Notes under the pieces: generated by a model
Seen by the model: the letters and a program-made list of their open reading frames with translations, nothing else
What the model was told of the DNA's origin: nothing
Database searches by the model: none
Position numbers and translations under genes: made by a program
In this document: in pieces, positions 52,713 to 61,613 of the stretch
Numbering within the stretch: position 1 is the stretch's first letter
How the letters are laid out: each line of letters opens with the position of its first letter
NCBI RefSeq assembly: GCF_039535785.1
Contig: NZ_BAAAXV010000005.1
Coordinates: 558,001 to 622,000 of the forward strand
DNA from: Nonomuraea helvata
GTDB taxonomy: Bacteria; Actinomycetota; Actinomycetes; Streptosporangiales; Streptosporangiaceae
DNA: 64,000 nucleotides
Direction: 5' to 3'

Positions 52713-54686
52713 CTAAAGCTTCCCGGGACGGATCGCCACATCGTCGATCTGGAACGCGGGCCCGGCGGTGCTCGCGCTCCAGACAAAGGTCCAGTCGACA
52801 CGGGTCGTGCCCGCGGGCGCGGTGAACGTGCCGGCAGCTTCGGTCCAGGCGGTCTTCTGAGCCAGGGAGATGGCGTCGGTACGCAGCACCGTGCCGGACT
52901 CGTCGCGCCACCGCACGTTCCACGTGACGGCAGGCATGGTCGCCACGGCCTCCTTGTACCACAGCGACACGTGGTAGCTCGTACCGGCGACCGCACCGCT
53001 GAATCCGGGGAAGTTGTCAAGCGACACCGCGCTGCCAGACCCCTGGGTGCTGGTCATCTGCAGCGAGCCTGTGCCACCATGCGCGCCGCCGGTCTGGTGC
53101 GCCAGACTGGCCCCGTACCACGGGGTGTAGGGCGAGACAGTCGAACCGGACTCGAAGTCCTGCTCGGCGATCGCCGGCGGGGCGGGCGTGCCACCGTCGA
53201 ACGTGCTGCCGGCGTCCTGGCCGTACTGGGGGCCGACCCACAGCGCGGGCACGATGCGGTTGCCCATGTCTTTGACCCTGAACTGCCACGGTCCCGTGTA
53301 GGTGTTGTCGTGCCAGGAGTTGTTCGACTCGTGGACGATCGCCTGCTGGATCACGGCGCCCTTGTACGGGGACCAGTCCGGGTACGTACCCCAGTTGGAC
53401 AGCAGGGCCATGTGCCCGCAGTACTGCGTCGGGCAGCCGCCGTTGACGGCACTGGGGTCGAAGGCGAACGTGTTGTGGTGCACGTCGACGTTCTTCGTCC
53501 ACCAGCGGCAGTTGGTGTAGAGCGGCTCGCTGGCGATGGCAGGAGCCGAGCACTGTGCTTTGTTGGTCGGTCCGACGATCAGCGTGCAGTCGCCGGTCGT
53601 CGAGGCCGGGCTGTTGCAGAACCGGTCGGCGTTCGCCCACGCGGTGATCCCGCCCCAGTTGTTCTCGAGCCGGTTACCGGTGATCTCGATCTTGCTGGTC
53701 CGCGCTGGCACGCGAGGCTCACCATCCGCCTCGGACAGGTAGATCGCCGCTTCGGGGAACGGGTCGCCCGTCGCTACCCGCTTGGCACCGGAGGCCCATG
53801 CGTTGCGGCGGATGGTGTTGTTCCGGATCACGGCGTTGTAGCTGATCTCGTAGAAGATCGCGAGTGACTCGTTGTCCTCGATGAGGTTGCCCTCGATGAG
53901 GAAATCGTTGTTGTTGGTGTCCGCCCAGACCCCCGGCCCGTGGTTGCCGTGGACCCAGTTGCCGGTCACGTCGGCACCGTTCACCGCCCAGAACTTCATG
54001 CCACCGGTACATCCGCACCCAGGTTCCTGCTGCTCCCAGTCATCGGTGTTGTTGCCGGCGAACTCGTTGTCCGCCACCACCAGGCCGGTGATCGTGTTGC
54101 CGTCCTTGAACGCATTCAGGCCGTACTGCCCGTTGTCCTTCAAGCAGTTGCCACGGATCTTGTTCCTGGCCCCGGCCATCAGCCCCGCGCCGGCGTTGTC
54201 GCGGATGGTGTTGTGCTCCACGACCCAGTCGTCGCCGGAGTCGTGGTTGACCACACCCTGATCCTTCGGCGCGACGAACCTGGTGATGGTCAGGTACCGG
54301 ATCGTGACGCCGGTCGCCTGCTGAGTGAACGCGAACAGGTTCAGCCGCTGCCCGTCCAGTACCGCGCCGGGCGCGCCGATGAACGTCGCCCCGTTGCCGG
54401 GCATGATCTGGGAGAACTTGTCGGTGCCCAGCGTGTGCGTGCCGGTCTCGAAGTAGTACGTGGTGTTCGCCTTGCGTAAGTCCACGCCGCTGTTGTCGCC
54501 CTTAGGGACCACGACCGCGCCGGCGGGCGGTGTGGTCGGGCCGTTCAGCGACGAGCTGCCGCAGACCGCTGCCGTTGCCGTCGTCGAACCGGTTGCCGGC
54601 TTGACCGCGTCGCCACTCGCCGGCGTCGCGCCGCCCATGACAACCGTGGCGAGGGCCACCAGCGCCACTGGCCAGGTTCTTCGCAT
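52713..54686 (-). CDS. secreted right-handed beta-helix protein with C-terminal carbohydrate-binding-like domain
   Basis: The protein has 657 residues. A signal peptide (MRRTWPVALVALATVVMGGA) is followed by a pectate-lyase-type parallel beta-helix (~60-500) with repeated coils ending in N-x-I/L-x-x-N (WVVEHNTIRDNAGAG, LIEGNLIEDNESLAI, IEITGNRLENNWGGI). The last ~145 residues (FESGSTVSPYTPWYGASLAH, WTFVWSASTAGPAFQIDDVA) form a CBM4/9-like jelly roll. It is an extracellular polysaccharide lyase, epimerase or binding protein; catalytic residues cannot be assigned. Confidence 0.87.
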   Translation of the reverse strand: MRRTWPVALVALATVVMGGATPASGDAVKPATGSTTATAAVCGSSSLNGPTTPPAGAVVVPKGDNSGVDLRKANTTYYFETGTHTLGTDKFSQIMPGNGATFIGAPGAVLDGQRLNLFAFTQQATGVTIRYLTITRFVAPKDQGVVNHDSGDDWVVEHNTIRDNAGAGLMAGARNKIRGNCLKDNGQYGLNAFKDGNTITGLVVADNEFAGNNTDDWEQQEPGCGCTGGMKFWAVNGADVTGNWVHGNHGPGVWADTNNNDFLIEGNLIEDNESLAIFYEISYNAVIRNNTIRRNAWASGAKRVATGDPFPEAAIYLSEADGEPRVPARTSKIEITGNRLENNWGGITAWANADRFCNSPASTTGDCTLIVGPTNKAQCSAPAIASEPLYTNCRWWTKNVDVHHNTFAFDPSAVNGGCPTQYCGHMALLSNWGTYPDWSPYKGAVIQQAIVHESNNSWHDNTYTGPWQFRVKDMGNRIVPALWVGPQYGQDAGSTFDGGTPAPPAIAEQDFESGSTVSPYTPWYGASLAHQTGGAHGGTGSLQMTSTQGSGSAVSLDNFPGFSGAVAGTSYHVSLWYKEAVATMPAVTWNVRWRDESGTVLRTDAISLAQKTAWTEAAGTFTAPAGTTRVDWTFVWSASTAGPAFQIDDVAIRPGKL

Positions 54687-54939
54687 TCCTGTACTCCTTC
54701 AGGTTTTGACCAGTCTCAGCCGCACTCGACTGCCAGCCGTCGCCGCTGTAGCCAGAGCTCGCGCTTACCCTCAAGATCAAACGCTGAGAGAGTACTGCAG
54801 GGCCGATGCCGGCGTCCTGCTGATCAAGTACAGCGATGGACATCGCTGTCCGGGAGATGTGTCGGATCGGGGCGGTGGCGTTCGTAGCAGGGGTGAGGCC
54901 GCCGCAAGGCGGGCGACCGACTTCCCGCAAGGAGACACC

Positions 54940-55515
54940 ATGACCGCCACGTACACCTTCGACATCTTCTCCACGCTCGACGGCTTCGCCAACCACGACG
55001 GCGACTGGGGTGGTTACTGGGGCAAGCAGGGCCCCGAGTTCCTCGCCTATCGCGCCGCCGCCTACCGTGACCCGCTGCGCATGGTGCTCGGGGCGACGAC
55101 CTACTCCTCGAACGCGCCGTTCCTTGACGCGGGCTTCGACCGCAGCCTGTTCGACGGGTGGATCACGCGCATGTTCGACTCCCCGGTCACGGTGCTGTCC
55201 AGCCGGCTGACCGAGCCGCTCGAGTGGCCGGACACGACCATCGAGTCCGGCGATCCTGTGGAGGTGGTCACGCGCCTCAAGGCCGAATCCGATGTGCCGC
55301 TGCGCTCCCACGGCAGCCTGACGCTCAACCGGGCGCTGCTGAACGCCGGCCTGATCGACGCCATCGAGGTGACGGTCTTCCCAGTGATCTCCGGGAAGAC
55401 CGGCGTGGACCGGATCTTCGACGGTGCGGACGACTTCGACCTCGAGCTGCTCGATGCCCGGACCTTCGACGGCCACACGCAGGTGCTGACCTATCGGCCG
55501 ACCCGACACAGTTGA
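54940..55515 (+). CDS. RibD/dihydrofolate reductase-like domain protein
   Basis: ATG 54940 follows caaggagacacc and gives 191 residues. The start TYTFDIFSTLDGFANHDGDW is the first strand and loop of RibD C-terminal/DHFR-like reductases. LRMVLGATTYSS and SHGSLTLNRALLNAGLIDAI complete the NADPH-binding fold. Such stand-alone proteins are common in actinomycetes and their substrates are mostly unknown. It is convergent with the signal peptidase gene. Confidence 0.88.
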   Translation: MTATYTFDIFSTLDGFANHDGDWGGYWGKQGPEFLAYRAAAYRDPLRMVLGATTYSSNAPFLDAGFDRSLFDGWITRMFDSPVTVLSSRLTEPLEWPDTTIESGDPVEVVTRLKAESDVPLRSHGSLTLNRALLNAGLIDAIEVTVFPVISGKTGVDRIFDGADDFDLELLDARTFDGHTQVLTYRPTRHS

Positions 55516-55556
55516 TCGGCGACAAGCTGACCACTTCCGTGCCGTGACCGAGGCGG

Positions 55557-56057
55557 TCAGGGCGGTGCCAGGCGGCGCACCATCACGCCGACGAACTCGT
55601 CGCCTCGCACGAAGCCGAAGTCCCGGGAGTCCCAGCTGGCGTCCGGATTGTCGCCCAGCACGACCAGGGCGTGCCGGGGCACGACGGTCTCGGGTGCGTC
55701 GCGAAACGCCGGAAAGCCCTGTCTCGGTACGGGGTCTCCGGGAACCGCGACCGCCCGTTTCACGAGCAACCGCCAACCAGGATGATCCGGCTTCTCCGGC
55801 AACTCGTCCTCGCCACCCGGTTCGAGACCCGGCGGCAGCCCGTCGATGGGCGGTGGGTCCTCGATCCGGACGACCACGATCTGACCCGCGCGGACCAGCT
55901 TCGTCCTGCGGACGAGCAGCATGTCCCCGGAGCGCAGGGTGGGTTCCATGCTCGGCCCGTCAACGGTGGCGACCAGGTAGCGTCGGCGGATCCACCACAG
56001 CGCGGCTCCCAGCGCCAGCACGCCGCCTGCTGAAAGGAACAGCCTGCTCCATGTCAT
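55557..56057 (-). CDS. type I signal peptidase (S26) of a peptide-processing operon
   Basis: ATG 56057 overlaps the stop of the preceding ABC fragment by 4 bp. The 166 residues start with one membrane helix (LFLSAGGVLALGAALWWI). The S26 catalytic blocks follow: VDGPSMEPTLRSGD (Ser36), LLVKRAVAVPGD (Lys100) and the substrate-loop signature LGDNPDASWDSRDFG. It lies downstream of a TlpA-like gene and a Cys-rich peptide gene, so it is probably dedicated to processing an exported peptide rather than general secretion. Confidence 0.88.
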   Translation of the reverse strand: MTWSRLFLSAGGVLALGAALWWIRRRYLVATVDGPSMEPTLRSGDMLLVRRTKLVRAGQIVVVRIEDPPPIDGLPPGLEPGGEDELPEKPDHPGWRLLVKRAVAVPGDPVPRQGFPAFRDAPETVVPRHALVVLGDNPDASWDSRDFGFVRGDEFVGVMVRRLAPP

Positions 56058-56215
56058 CGCGCCTCCTGATATCCCGCGGCTTGGAGCCGGAACAGGCGGG
56101 CGTAGTGGCCGTCCGCGGAGAGCAGCGCCTCGTGCGGCCCCAACTCGGCGACCCGCCCATCGTGGAGTACGGCGATGAGGTCGGCTTCCCGAACGGCGCT
56201 GTGCTGCCACCATTT
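56054..56215 (-). pseudogene. ABC exporter C-terminal relic
   Basis: The reading frame ending at 56054 gives VREADLIAVLHDGRVAELGP followed by HEALLSADGHYARLFRLQAA, the standard end of an exporter ATPase domain after the H-loop. Everything upstream (membrane domain, Walker motifs) is missing. At about 56215 it joins, out of frame, the TlpA-like gene, indicating a deletion that removed the middle of both genes. Confidence 0.8.
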
Positions 56216-56552
56216 CGGCATCCTCCCCGGCGACCACCGCCAGCACGTTCTGCCGTCCGAGGGCGCGGGCGTGCGCCGCGAACTGGGGAAGGAGCTTGTG
56301 GCAGGGTTCGCATCCGGCGGAGAAGAACCCGACCAGTCCGGCGATCGAGTCGTGGGACACCGGTTCGCCGTCGGCGGTGACGGCGTTGAACTCTCCGATG
56401 GGCGAGCCGGGGCCCAGCTCGAGGGGAGGTCCGGCATGCTGGACGCTTCCCTCGCCCAGCTGTCGTATCCGGCGGACGAGGCCCAGGGTGAGCAGCAGGT
56501 TCGACACGGACAGCACGCCGATGAGCACGACAGCGACGGTCAGGTAGGGCAT
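56216..56552 (-). pseudogene. TlpA/MauD-like thioredoxin gene, truncated by deletion
   Basis: From ATG 56552 the product begins with a membrane anchor (MPYLTVAVVLIGVLSVSNLL), then IGEFNAVTADGEPVSHDSIA and the redox motif GFFSAGCEPCHKLLPQF (CEPC). It is protein-like to residue ~112 (VVAGEDAEMVAA). Then the reading frame runs, out of phase, through the ABC relic and into the signal peptidase sequence. The C-terminal half of the thioredoxin fold is lost, so activity is doubtful. Confidence 0.75.
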
Positions 56553-56564
56553 CAGGGGTTCCTC

Positions 56565-56735
56565 ACGAAGAGATCGACGAGGTCGTCGAAGGACGCGATC
56601 AGGTTCGCCCGATCAGTCCCGTGGCGGCTGCCGCGGCCGTCCCGTCGAGCGCGGGCGAGTCACCGGGCACCAGCGGGCCGAGCGAGGCGGCGATGCGGGC
56701 GGCGGCCGGCCGCCGCCCGCGGACGCTATGCCGAC
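56565..56735 (-). pseudogene. unidentified gene relic between the Cys-rich peptide and the thioredoxin gene
   Basis: Read leftwards, one frame gives RIAASLGPLVPGDSPALDGT then TGLIGR. A one-base shift continues it as NLIASFDDLVDLFVRNP and a stop just before the TlpA-like start. It looks like the frameshifted C-terminus of a further operon member. The family is not recognised. Confidence 0.4.
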
Positions 56736-56739
56736 CGCG

Positions 56740-56898
56740 TCAGCAGGTGCCGACCCTGATCGTCTGGCACCCCTGGTCGAGGCAGCAAGCACGGAGGTAC
56801 TTGACCCCGTCCTTGCAGTAGTAGGTGTTGGTGCAGGCGGCTTCCACGGTCACCTTGTGGGCGACGCGTGCAGGCAGACGATCTACGAGACCCATCAT
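56740..56898 (-). CDS. small six-cysteine peptide (52 aa), candidate exported disulfide-rich peptide
   Basis: ATG 56898 follows GGAGAGGAGACATC; a second ATG follows at once. The product begins MMGLVDRLPARVAHKVTVEA, a short basic leader without a Sec core. The rest contains Cys22, 28, 38, 39, 44 and 52, i.e. C-x5-C-x9-CC-x4-C-x7-C. That fits the inhibitor-cystine-knot type spacing. Few Ser/Thr are available for lanthionine rings. Downstream on the same strand are a TlpA-like thioredoxin, an ABC exporter relic and a signal peptidase I, the parts expected for oxidation, export and cleavage of such a peptide. No known family is recognised. Confidence 0.65.
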   Translation of the reverse strand: MMGLVDRLPARVAHKVTVEAACTNTYYCKDGVKYLRACCLDQGCQTIRVGTC

Positions 56899-57165
56899 GA
56901 TGTCTCCTCTCCGGCTCTGCGGCCGAAACGATGATGATCACGATGATCTGGTCTTCCGAATTACGGCGCAACGGTCGAAATTAAACTCCCACCCAACGAC
57001 AAGAGGGGGCAGGTTTCTGATATTTCGGAGGCAAAGCGATGTTATTTGCATGGACCGAAAAGGGCGTACATGCGGATTTGGAGCGTGATCGGGGAGACGT
57101 TCTACGGCGATGGGACCTCGTGCCTGCCGATAACGGCATCCGTCCAGGTCAGGCCTCTGTGAGGA
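56899..57165. other. AT-rich upstream region of the Cys-rich peptide gene
   Basis: No gene is seen. The segment 56930-57050 is relatively A+T rich (cgaaattaaactcccaccca, gatattt, gttatttg) and should contain the reverse-strand promoter of the peptide gene. Confidence 0.35.
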
Positions 57166-57243
57166 TGCCGCGCGTGCGGTTACCGCCGGTGGGCGATCGG
57201 GACAAGGACGTCGAGCTCCTTGCCGTGCGCCACCAGATCTGCT
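57166..57243 (+). pseudogene. integrase-type transposase relic, N-terminal part
   Basis: The frame reads PRVRLPPVGDRDKDVELLAV then RHQICF. This is close to the conserved LLPMSDRDKDVEILALRHQI start of IS481/IS3-like integrases. It breaks off exactly where the convergent TPR fragment begins, and a later part of the same kind of protein reappears at 58788. Confidence 0.65.
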
Positions 57244-57735
57244 TCAGAGGGCCTCGGGCGCTTGACTCAGCAGTGCCGCGGACGTCGACCGCTCCGGTGC
57301 GCCGATGACCGTGAACAACGCATGGGCCTGGCCCCAATGGCGTCGGGACTCCTCGCGCTCTGTGCCCTTCACGGCATGGCCGAGCGTCATCAGGGCGCGG
57401 GCGTAGTCCAGCCGCTGCCCGGATCTCCGTGCCTGCCGCAGCGCTTGCTCGCACTCCTCCATGCATTGCTCGACGTCGCCCGCCGCCAGGTGGATGGCCG
57501 CGAGCAGGCCGTGCAGCCGTGGCAGATTCAGCAGATTGGACGTGAGCGCCAGCGCCAGCGACCGGTCCGCCTCGTCCCACGCGGTCGCGTACCTGCCTTG
57601 GCGGTAATGGAACTCCGCGCGGCCGAGCAACACCTCGTCCAGGTCGATGCCCGTGTGCTCGGCGAGGTCCAGCGCGGCGTCGAGGCGGGCGAGCGCGCTG
57701 TCCGCTCTGCCGAGCTCCACTTCCGCTCCCGCCAT
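57244..57735 (-). pseudogene. C-terminal TPR fragment of a large regulator
   Basis: ATG 57735 gives 163 residues. TPR-like helices (ADSALARLDAALDLAEHTGI, GDVEQCMEECEQALRQARRS, DYARALMTLGHAVKGTE) resemble the C-terminal repeats of actinobacterial BTAD/NB-ARC or LuxR-type ATPase regulators. No ATPase or DNA-binding domain is present upstream, where coding character is lost. It is interpreted as the remaining tail of a truncated regulator; translation as a small TPR protein cannot be excluded. Confidence 0.55.
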
Positions 57736-57836
57736 GCCGGTCAGCGAGGCGATCTGGCACCGGCGGTATCGGTGATGACATCCATCAGGGCTCGTGCACC
57801 GGCCTGAGTGCCGTGAGGGGACGGTTGCCGGCAGCG

Positions 57837-58655
57837 TTACAACAGCCAGGGGAAGGGGCCGCGGAGGATGGCCACGACGCGAGTGGCGACGGCCTCGGCG
57901 TGATGCGGCGTATCGCGGCCGGCCAGACCCCGGGCCAGGTGCATGTGGAGGGACTGCAACGTGGCGAAGGTGTTGAACGCCCACGGCGGCACGGGTCCGG
58001 GTTCGGCGCCGGCGAAGGCGTGGGCCACGGTGTCCAGCCAACCGGTGGCCTCGTCCACGGACAGACAAGGGGCGAAGAGGATGGTCGTGAGGGCGCGGGC
58101 GAGTCGCGCGTCTTCCAGTTGGACGTAGTAGTGGTGAGCCGCCGTGGCCGTCATTCGACGGGCGCACAGGTCCAGCAATGCGCTGCCGCGCCAGGGCAGG
58201 ACAGAGGCGAACGCGGCAGCGGCATCGGCGCCATGGGCGACCGCGTGGAGCCAACCGAGGGTGTCGTCCCAGCCCCGAGTGTCGACCTCAGCGGGAAACC
58301 ATGCGGCGAACGCGCCGTACCAGCGGTCGGTGGTCTCCTCGGCCACGACCTGCGGCACGGCCCTGACGCGGTCCAGGACGCGGGCGAGCACCAGCGCGGC
58401 GAAGGAACGTGCCTGGATGTCGGGGTGGGTGAAACGCGTGGCCGAGGTGTCTCCGATGTCCACGAGCACCTCGTCCAGATACCCCTCGTCGGTCCAACGG
58501 GCGAGCGCGGTGTAGGCATGGTCGTCACGGACCGCAGGATCCGGTGACACGAGCATGGCTGAGAGTTCGTCCGCGAGGCGGCGGACCGCTAGATGGCTGG
58601 GAAAGGGGAAACCCGCGGCTGCGACCGATGGCCAATCGACGTGGGTGGATGGCAT
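57837..58655 (-). CDS. DUF2785-family protein
   Basis: The protein has 272 residues and is all-helical. It contains DELSAMLVSPDPAVRDDHAY, RSFAALVLARVLDRVRAVPQ, WFPAEVDTRGWDDTLGWLHA and AVAHGADAAAAFA, the pattern of DUF2785, a HEAT-like cytoplasmic family. The gene appears intact although it lies between two pieces of a transposase gene. The function is unknown. Confidence 0.8.
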   Translation of the reverse strand: MPSTHVDWPSVAAAGFPFPSHLAVRRLADELSAMLVSPDPAVRDDHAYTALARWTDEGYLDEVLVDIGDTSATRFTHPDIQARSFAALVLARVLDRVRAVPQVVAEETTDRWYGAFAAWFPAEVDTRGWDDTLGWLHAVAHGADAAAAFASVLPWRGSALLDLCARRMTATAAHHYYVQLEDARLARALTTILFAPCLSVDEATGWLDTVAHAFAGAEPGPVPPWAFNTFATLQSLHMHLARGLAGRDTPHHAEAVATRVVAILRGPFPWLL

Positions 58656-58787
58656 TGCGGGATGCTACCGCAGCCGTCAGCACCGTCGCCGCGGCAGAGT
58701 TGTAGATCGGGCGCTCGGGAAGCAGCGCTTCGAACCGAACCCCATCCCGCTCGGAAACCCGATTTCGTGCTCTGACGCCTTCACGGA

Positions 58788-59015
58788 CAGATGGCGCCCG
58801 AGACGGCCCTGCATCCGCTGGCCGGTCAAGGCACTGATCATTCGGATGGCCCAGGAGAACCCGACATGGGGGCGCAGAAGCCGAGTTGGCGCGCCTGGAT
58901 TACCCCGCCGCGGCCTCCACAGTGTGGGAGATTGTGCACGCGGCGGGGATCGATCCGGCGCCCCGGCGGGGCGGGCCGAGCTGGCGGCAGCTTCTGGCCG
59001 CGCAAGCTCACGTGA
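58788..59015 (+). pseudogene. integrase-type transposase relic, central part, frameshifted
   Basis: One frame gives RWPVKALIIRMAQENPTWGR. After a frameshift near 58880 the match continues as ELARLDYPAAASTVWEIVHA and AGIDPAPRRGGPSWRQLLAA. These correspond to the helix-turn-helix region just before the catalytic core of IS481/IS3-like integrases. The DDE core is missing: the relic ends at the 3' end of the rifampin phosphotransferase gene. Confidence 0.75.
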
Positions 59016-61613
59016 TCAAGGCAGGATCTCGACGTACCCGTCGGTTCCGTGCACGCGGATCCGCTGCCCGTCCCGGATCAGCCGGGTGGCCTGCTCCACG
59101 CCCACGACGGCAGGCAAGCCGTACTCCCGGGCGATCACCGCGCCATGGGTCATCAGGCCGCCCACCTCCGTCACCAGGCCCGTGATCGCCACGAACAGGG
59201 GCGACCAGCTGGGGTCCGTGTATGGCGTGACCAGGATGTCTCCCGCCTCGAGATCGGCCTGCGCCATGTCCAGGATGACGCGGGCCCGCCCTTCGACGGT
59301 GCCGGCGGAAACCGGCAAGCCGATCAGGGCGCCGGCCGGCACGTCGTCGCGCCGGTACGCGCCGGTGAAGACCTCGCCGTCCGATGTGAGCACCCGGGGC
59401 GTCGTGAGCGCGTGATACGACCGGAACGCGTCCTTGCGCTGCTGGATGAGCTGGTCATCCACCTGGTTGGTGCGCACGACGTCGTGGAGCTCCTGGAACG
59501 TGAGGTAGTAAATGTCCTCCTTATCGGGCAGCACGTTGGCCTGCACGAGGCGCTCGGCCTCCTCCAGCACGGCCTGCTTGTAGATGAAGTAGCGGCTGAT
59601 GATGCCGTACTTCGGGTACTCGCGGTAGCCGATGAAGGTCCGGACCCGGTCGATCATCCGCTTGGTCTCGTCGGCTTTCTGCTCCCCGTCCGGAAGGGCC
59701 CGCAGGCGTGACAGCACGTCCTGTTCCTTCTTCTTCGCCTCTTGCCGCCCGTGCTCGAAGCGCCGCTCGGCGGCGCCCGGCTCGAAGAGCTTGATGTTGT
59801 CGAGGATCAGGGGCACGAGCGTGGTGGGGCGCTCGCTCCAACGCGGCCTCGTGATGTCGATCTCGCCGACGCAGCGCATGCCGTACCGGTCGAGGTAGGC
59901 CTCGATGGCGTCGCGCGCTTCGGTCCCGCCCGCGAGCTTCGGCAGCTCGTCCAGGAAGCCCTCGTTCTCGACGTCCTGCAGGAAGGCCACCACCTCCGGA
60001 TGTGGGCGGATCACGTCCGCGACGTCGAGCAGCGCCAGCCCCATCTCCGACGTGACGTTGTCGGGGGCGGACAGCGTGAGCGTGTCGGCCGCGTTCTTCT
60101 CGCCCAGCCACTCCTGCAGCTTGTCGTTGAGCCACCACGTGGCCTCCATCCCCGCCATGATCGCCTGCATGCTCAGCGGATCGCTGAGGACCCGCTTGTG
60201 CTCCTGGAAGGCCTCCAGCAGGAAGTCGAACAGCGCCGGCCCGGTCTTCGTCCGGATGTCGCGCCGCAGGGCGGCGATGGACGCCTGGCTGCGCTCGATC
60301 AGCCCGGTGACGATAGCCGGATCGGTCTCGATCGGAGCGGACGCGCCGCCGACCGGCGGCCCGCCGGGACCCCCGTCCGGGAGCGTCGGGACGAAGTCGC
60401 CGCGATCGAGGACGGTTTCCAGCGCGTCCCTGGTCAGCGGATCGGACCTCCCCGCCATCTCCAGGAAGCCGGCGCGGCTCGCGGGCGAGGCCAGTAGCCG
60501 AGTGGCGTCGACGAACAGCCTCCCACCGGCCTCGTGCATCGGCGCCATGGCCGTCAGCTGCCAGAAGGAGAGCCCCAGGGGCTTCATGGGGTCGGTCATC
60601 ATCTGCTGATGACCGACGGAGAGGTAGACGTGGTTCTCCTGGTCGCGGGCCGCGGGGATGGGGAACAGCGTGGTGATCGGCCGGCTCTGCACGATCTGGA
60701 AGTCATCGTCGACCAGGCACCATTCGATGTCCTGCGGGCGGCCGAAGTGCGCTTCGATCCGCCGGCCGAGCCGCACGAGCCGTACGACCTGCGCATCCGT
60801 CAGCGCCGGCTGCTCCTGCCGCTGCGGGTCGATCGGCAGTACCTGCGTCCCGCCCGCCGGCGAAGCGTGGATGGCACGCTTCTTGGCGGCAACCGCCTTG
60901 GTGACGACCTGGCCGTCTCGCACCTTGTAGACGTCCGGGTTCACCAGGCCGGAGACCAGGGCCTCACCGAGGCCGAAGCCGGCGTCCACGGTGGCGACCT
61001 TCCGGTTGCCCGTGACGGGGTCGGCCGTGAACATGATGCCGGCCGCATGCGGGAAGACCATCTGCTGTACGACCACCGCCATGCGGACCTTCCGGTGGTC
61101 GAAGCCGTTGCGCAGGCGGTAGGTCACGGCCCGCTCGGTGAACAGCGACGCCCAGCACCGGCCGACGTGCTGGAGGATCGCCGCCGGACCCACGACGTTC
61201 AGGTAGGTGTCCTGCTGGCCGGCGAAGGATGCCGTCGGCAGGTCCTCCGCCGTCGCGCTGGATCGCACGGCGTAGGCGGCGTGCTCGCCGAGCTGCGCGA
61301 GCGCGCGGGTGATCGCCGCCGCCAGCTCGTCAGGGATGGCGATCCCTTCGATCATCTGGCGGACCTCCGTGCTGAGCGTGCGGATCGCCTCCCGGTCATC
61401 CGGGTTGAGGCGCGAGAGCTGATCGAGCCGATCGTCGATCGACGGCGCTTCCGCCATGATCCGCCGGAAGGCGTCCGTCGTCACGCAGAAGCCGGCCGGC
61501 ACGCGGATGCCTTCGATCCGCGACAACTCCCCCAGGTGCGCGCCCTTGCCGCCAACGACCGCGACCCGCGTCTCGTCAACCTCTTGGAGACCCAACACGT
61601 ACTGCTCGATCAC
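59016..61613 (-). CDS. rph: rifampin phosphotransferase
   Basis: GTG 61613 has GGAGGTGTCGCA upstream and gives 865 residues, the family's length. The ATP-grasp N-terminal domain has VVGGKGAHLGELSRI, AYAVRSSATAEDLPTASFAG and the QQDTYLNV loop. A middle rifampin-binding domain (~330-750) follows. The C-terminal swivelling phosphohistidine domain has GGLMTHGAVIAREYGLPAVV (His823). Rph transfers the beta-phosphate of ATP to the rifamycin ansa-chain hydroxyl, inactivating the antibiotic in the cytoplasm. A rifamycin-associated element lies upstream, which supports this over PEP synthase. Its 3' end abuts a transposase relic. Confidence 0.93.
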   Translation of the reverse strand: MIEQYVLGLQEVDETRVAVVGGKGAHLGELSRIEGIRVPAGFCVTTDAFRRIMAEAPSIDDRLDQLSRLNPDDREAIRTLSTEVRQMIEGIAIPDELAAAITRALAQLGEHAAYAVRSSATAEDLPTASFAGQQDTYLNVVGPAAILQHVGRCWASLFTERAVTYRLRNGFDHRKVRMAVVVQQMVFPHAAGIMFTADPVTGNRKVATVDAGFGLGEALVSGLVNPDVYKVRDGQVVTKAVAAKKRAIHASPAGGTQVLPIDPQRQEQPALTDAQVVRLVRLGRRIEAHFGRPQDIEWCLVDDDFQIVQSRPITTLFPIPAARDQENHVYLSVGHQQMMTDPMKPLGLSFWQLTAMAPMHEAGGRLFVDATRLLASPASRAGFLEMAGRSDPLTRDALETVLDRGDFVPTLPDGGPGGPPVGGASAPIETDPAIVTGLIERSQASIAALRRDIRTKTGPALFDFLLEAFQEHKRVLSDPLSMQAIMAGMEATWWLNDKLQEWLGEKNAADTLTLSAPDNVTSEMGLALLDVADVIRPHPEVVAFLQDVENEGFLDELPKLAGGTEARDAIEAYLDRYGMRCVGEIDITRPRWSERPTTLVPLILDNIKLFEPGAAERRFEHGRQEAKKKEQDVLSRLRALPDGEQKADETKRMIDRVRTFIGYREYPKYGIISRYFIYKQAVLEEAERLVQANVLPDKEDIYYLTFQELHDVVRTNQVDDQLIQQRKDAFRSYHALTTPRVLTSDGEVFTGAYRRDDVPAGALIGLPVSAGTVEGRARVILDMAQADLEAGDILVTPYTDPSWSPLFVAITGLVTEVGGLMTHGAVIAREYGLPAVVGVEQATRLIRDGQRIRVHGTDGYVEILP

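Noticed and set aside
56726..56971. 81-codon reverse frame (beginning MRRNSEDQII) as the gene at this locus
   Set aside because: It is an out-of-frame reading of the Cys-rich peptide gene, with no good RBS. The 52-codon frame has a strong RBS and conserved-looking Cys spacing.
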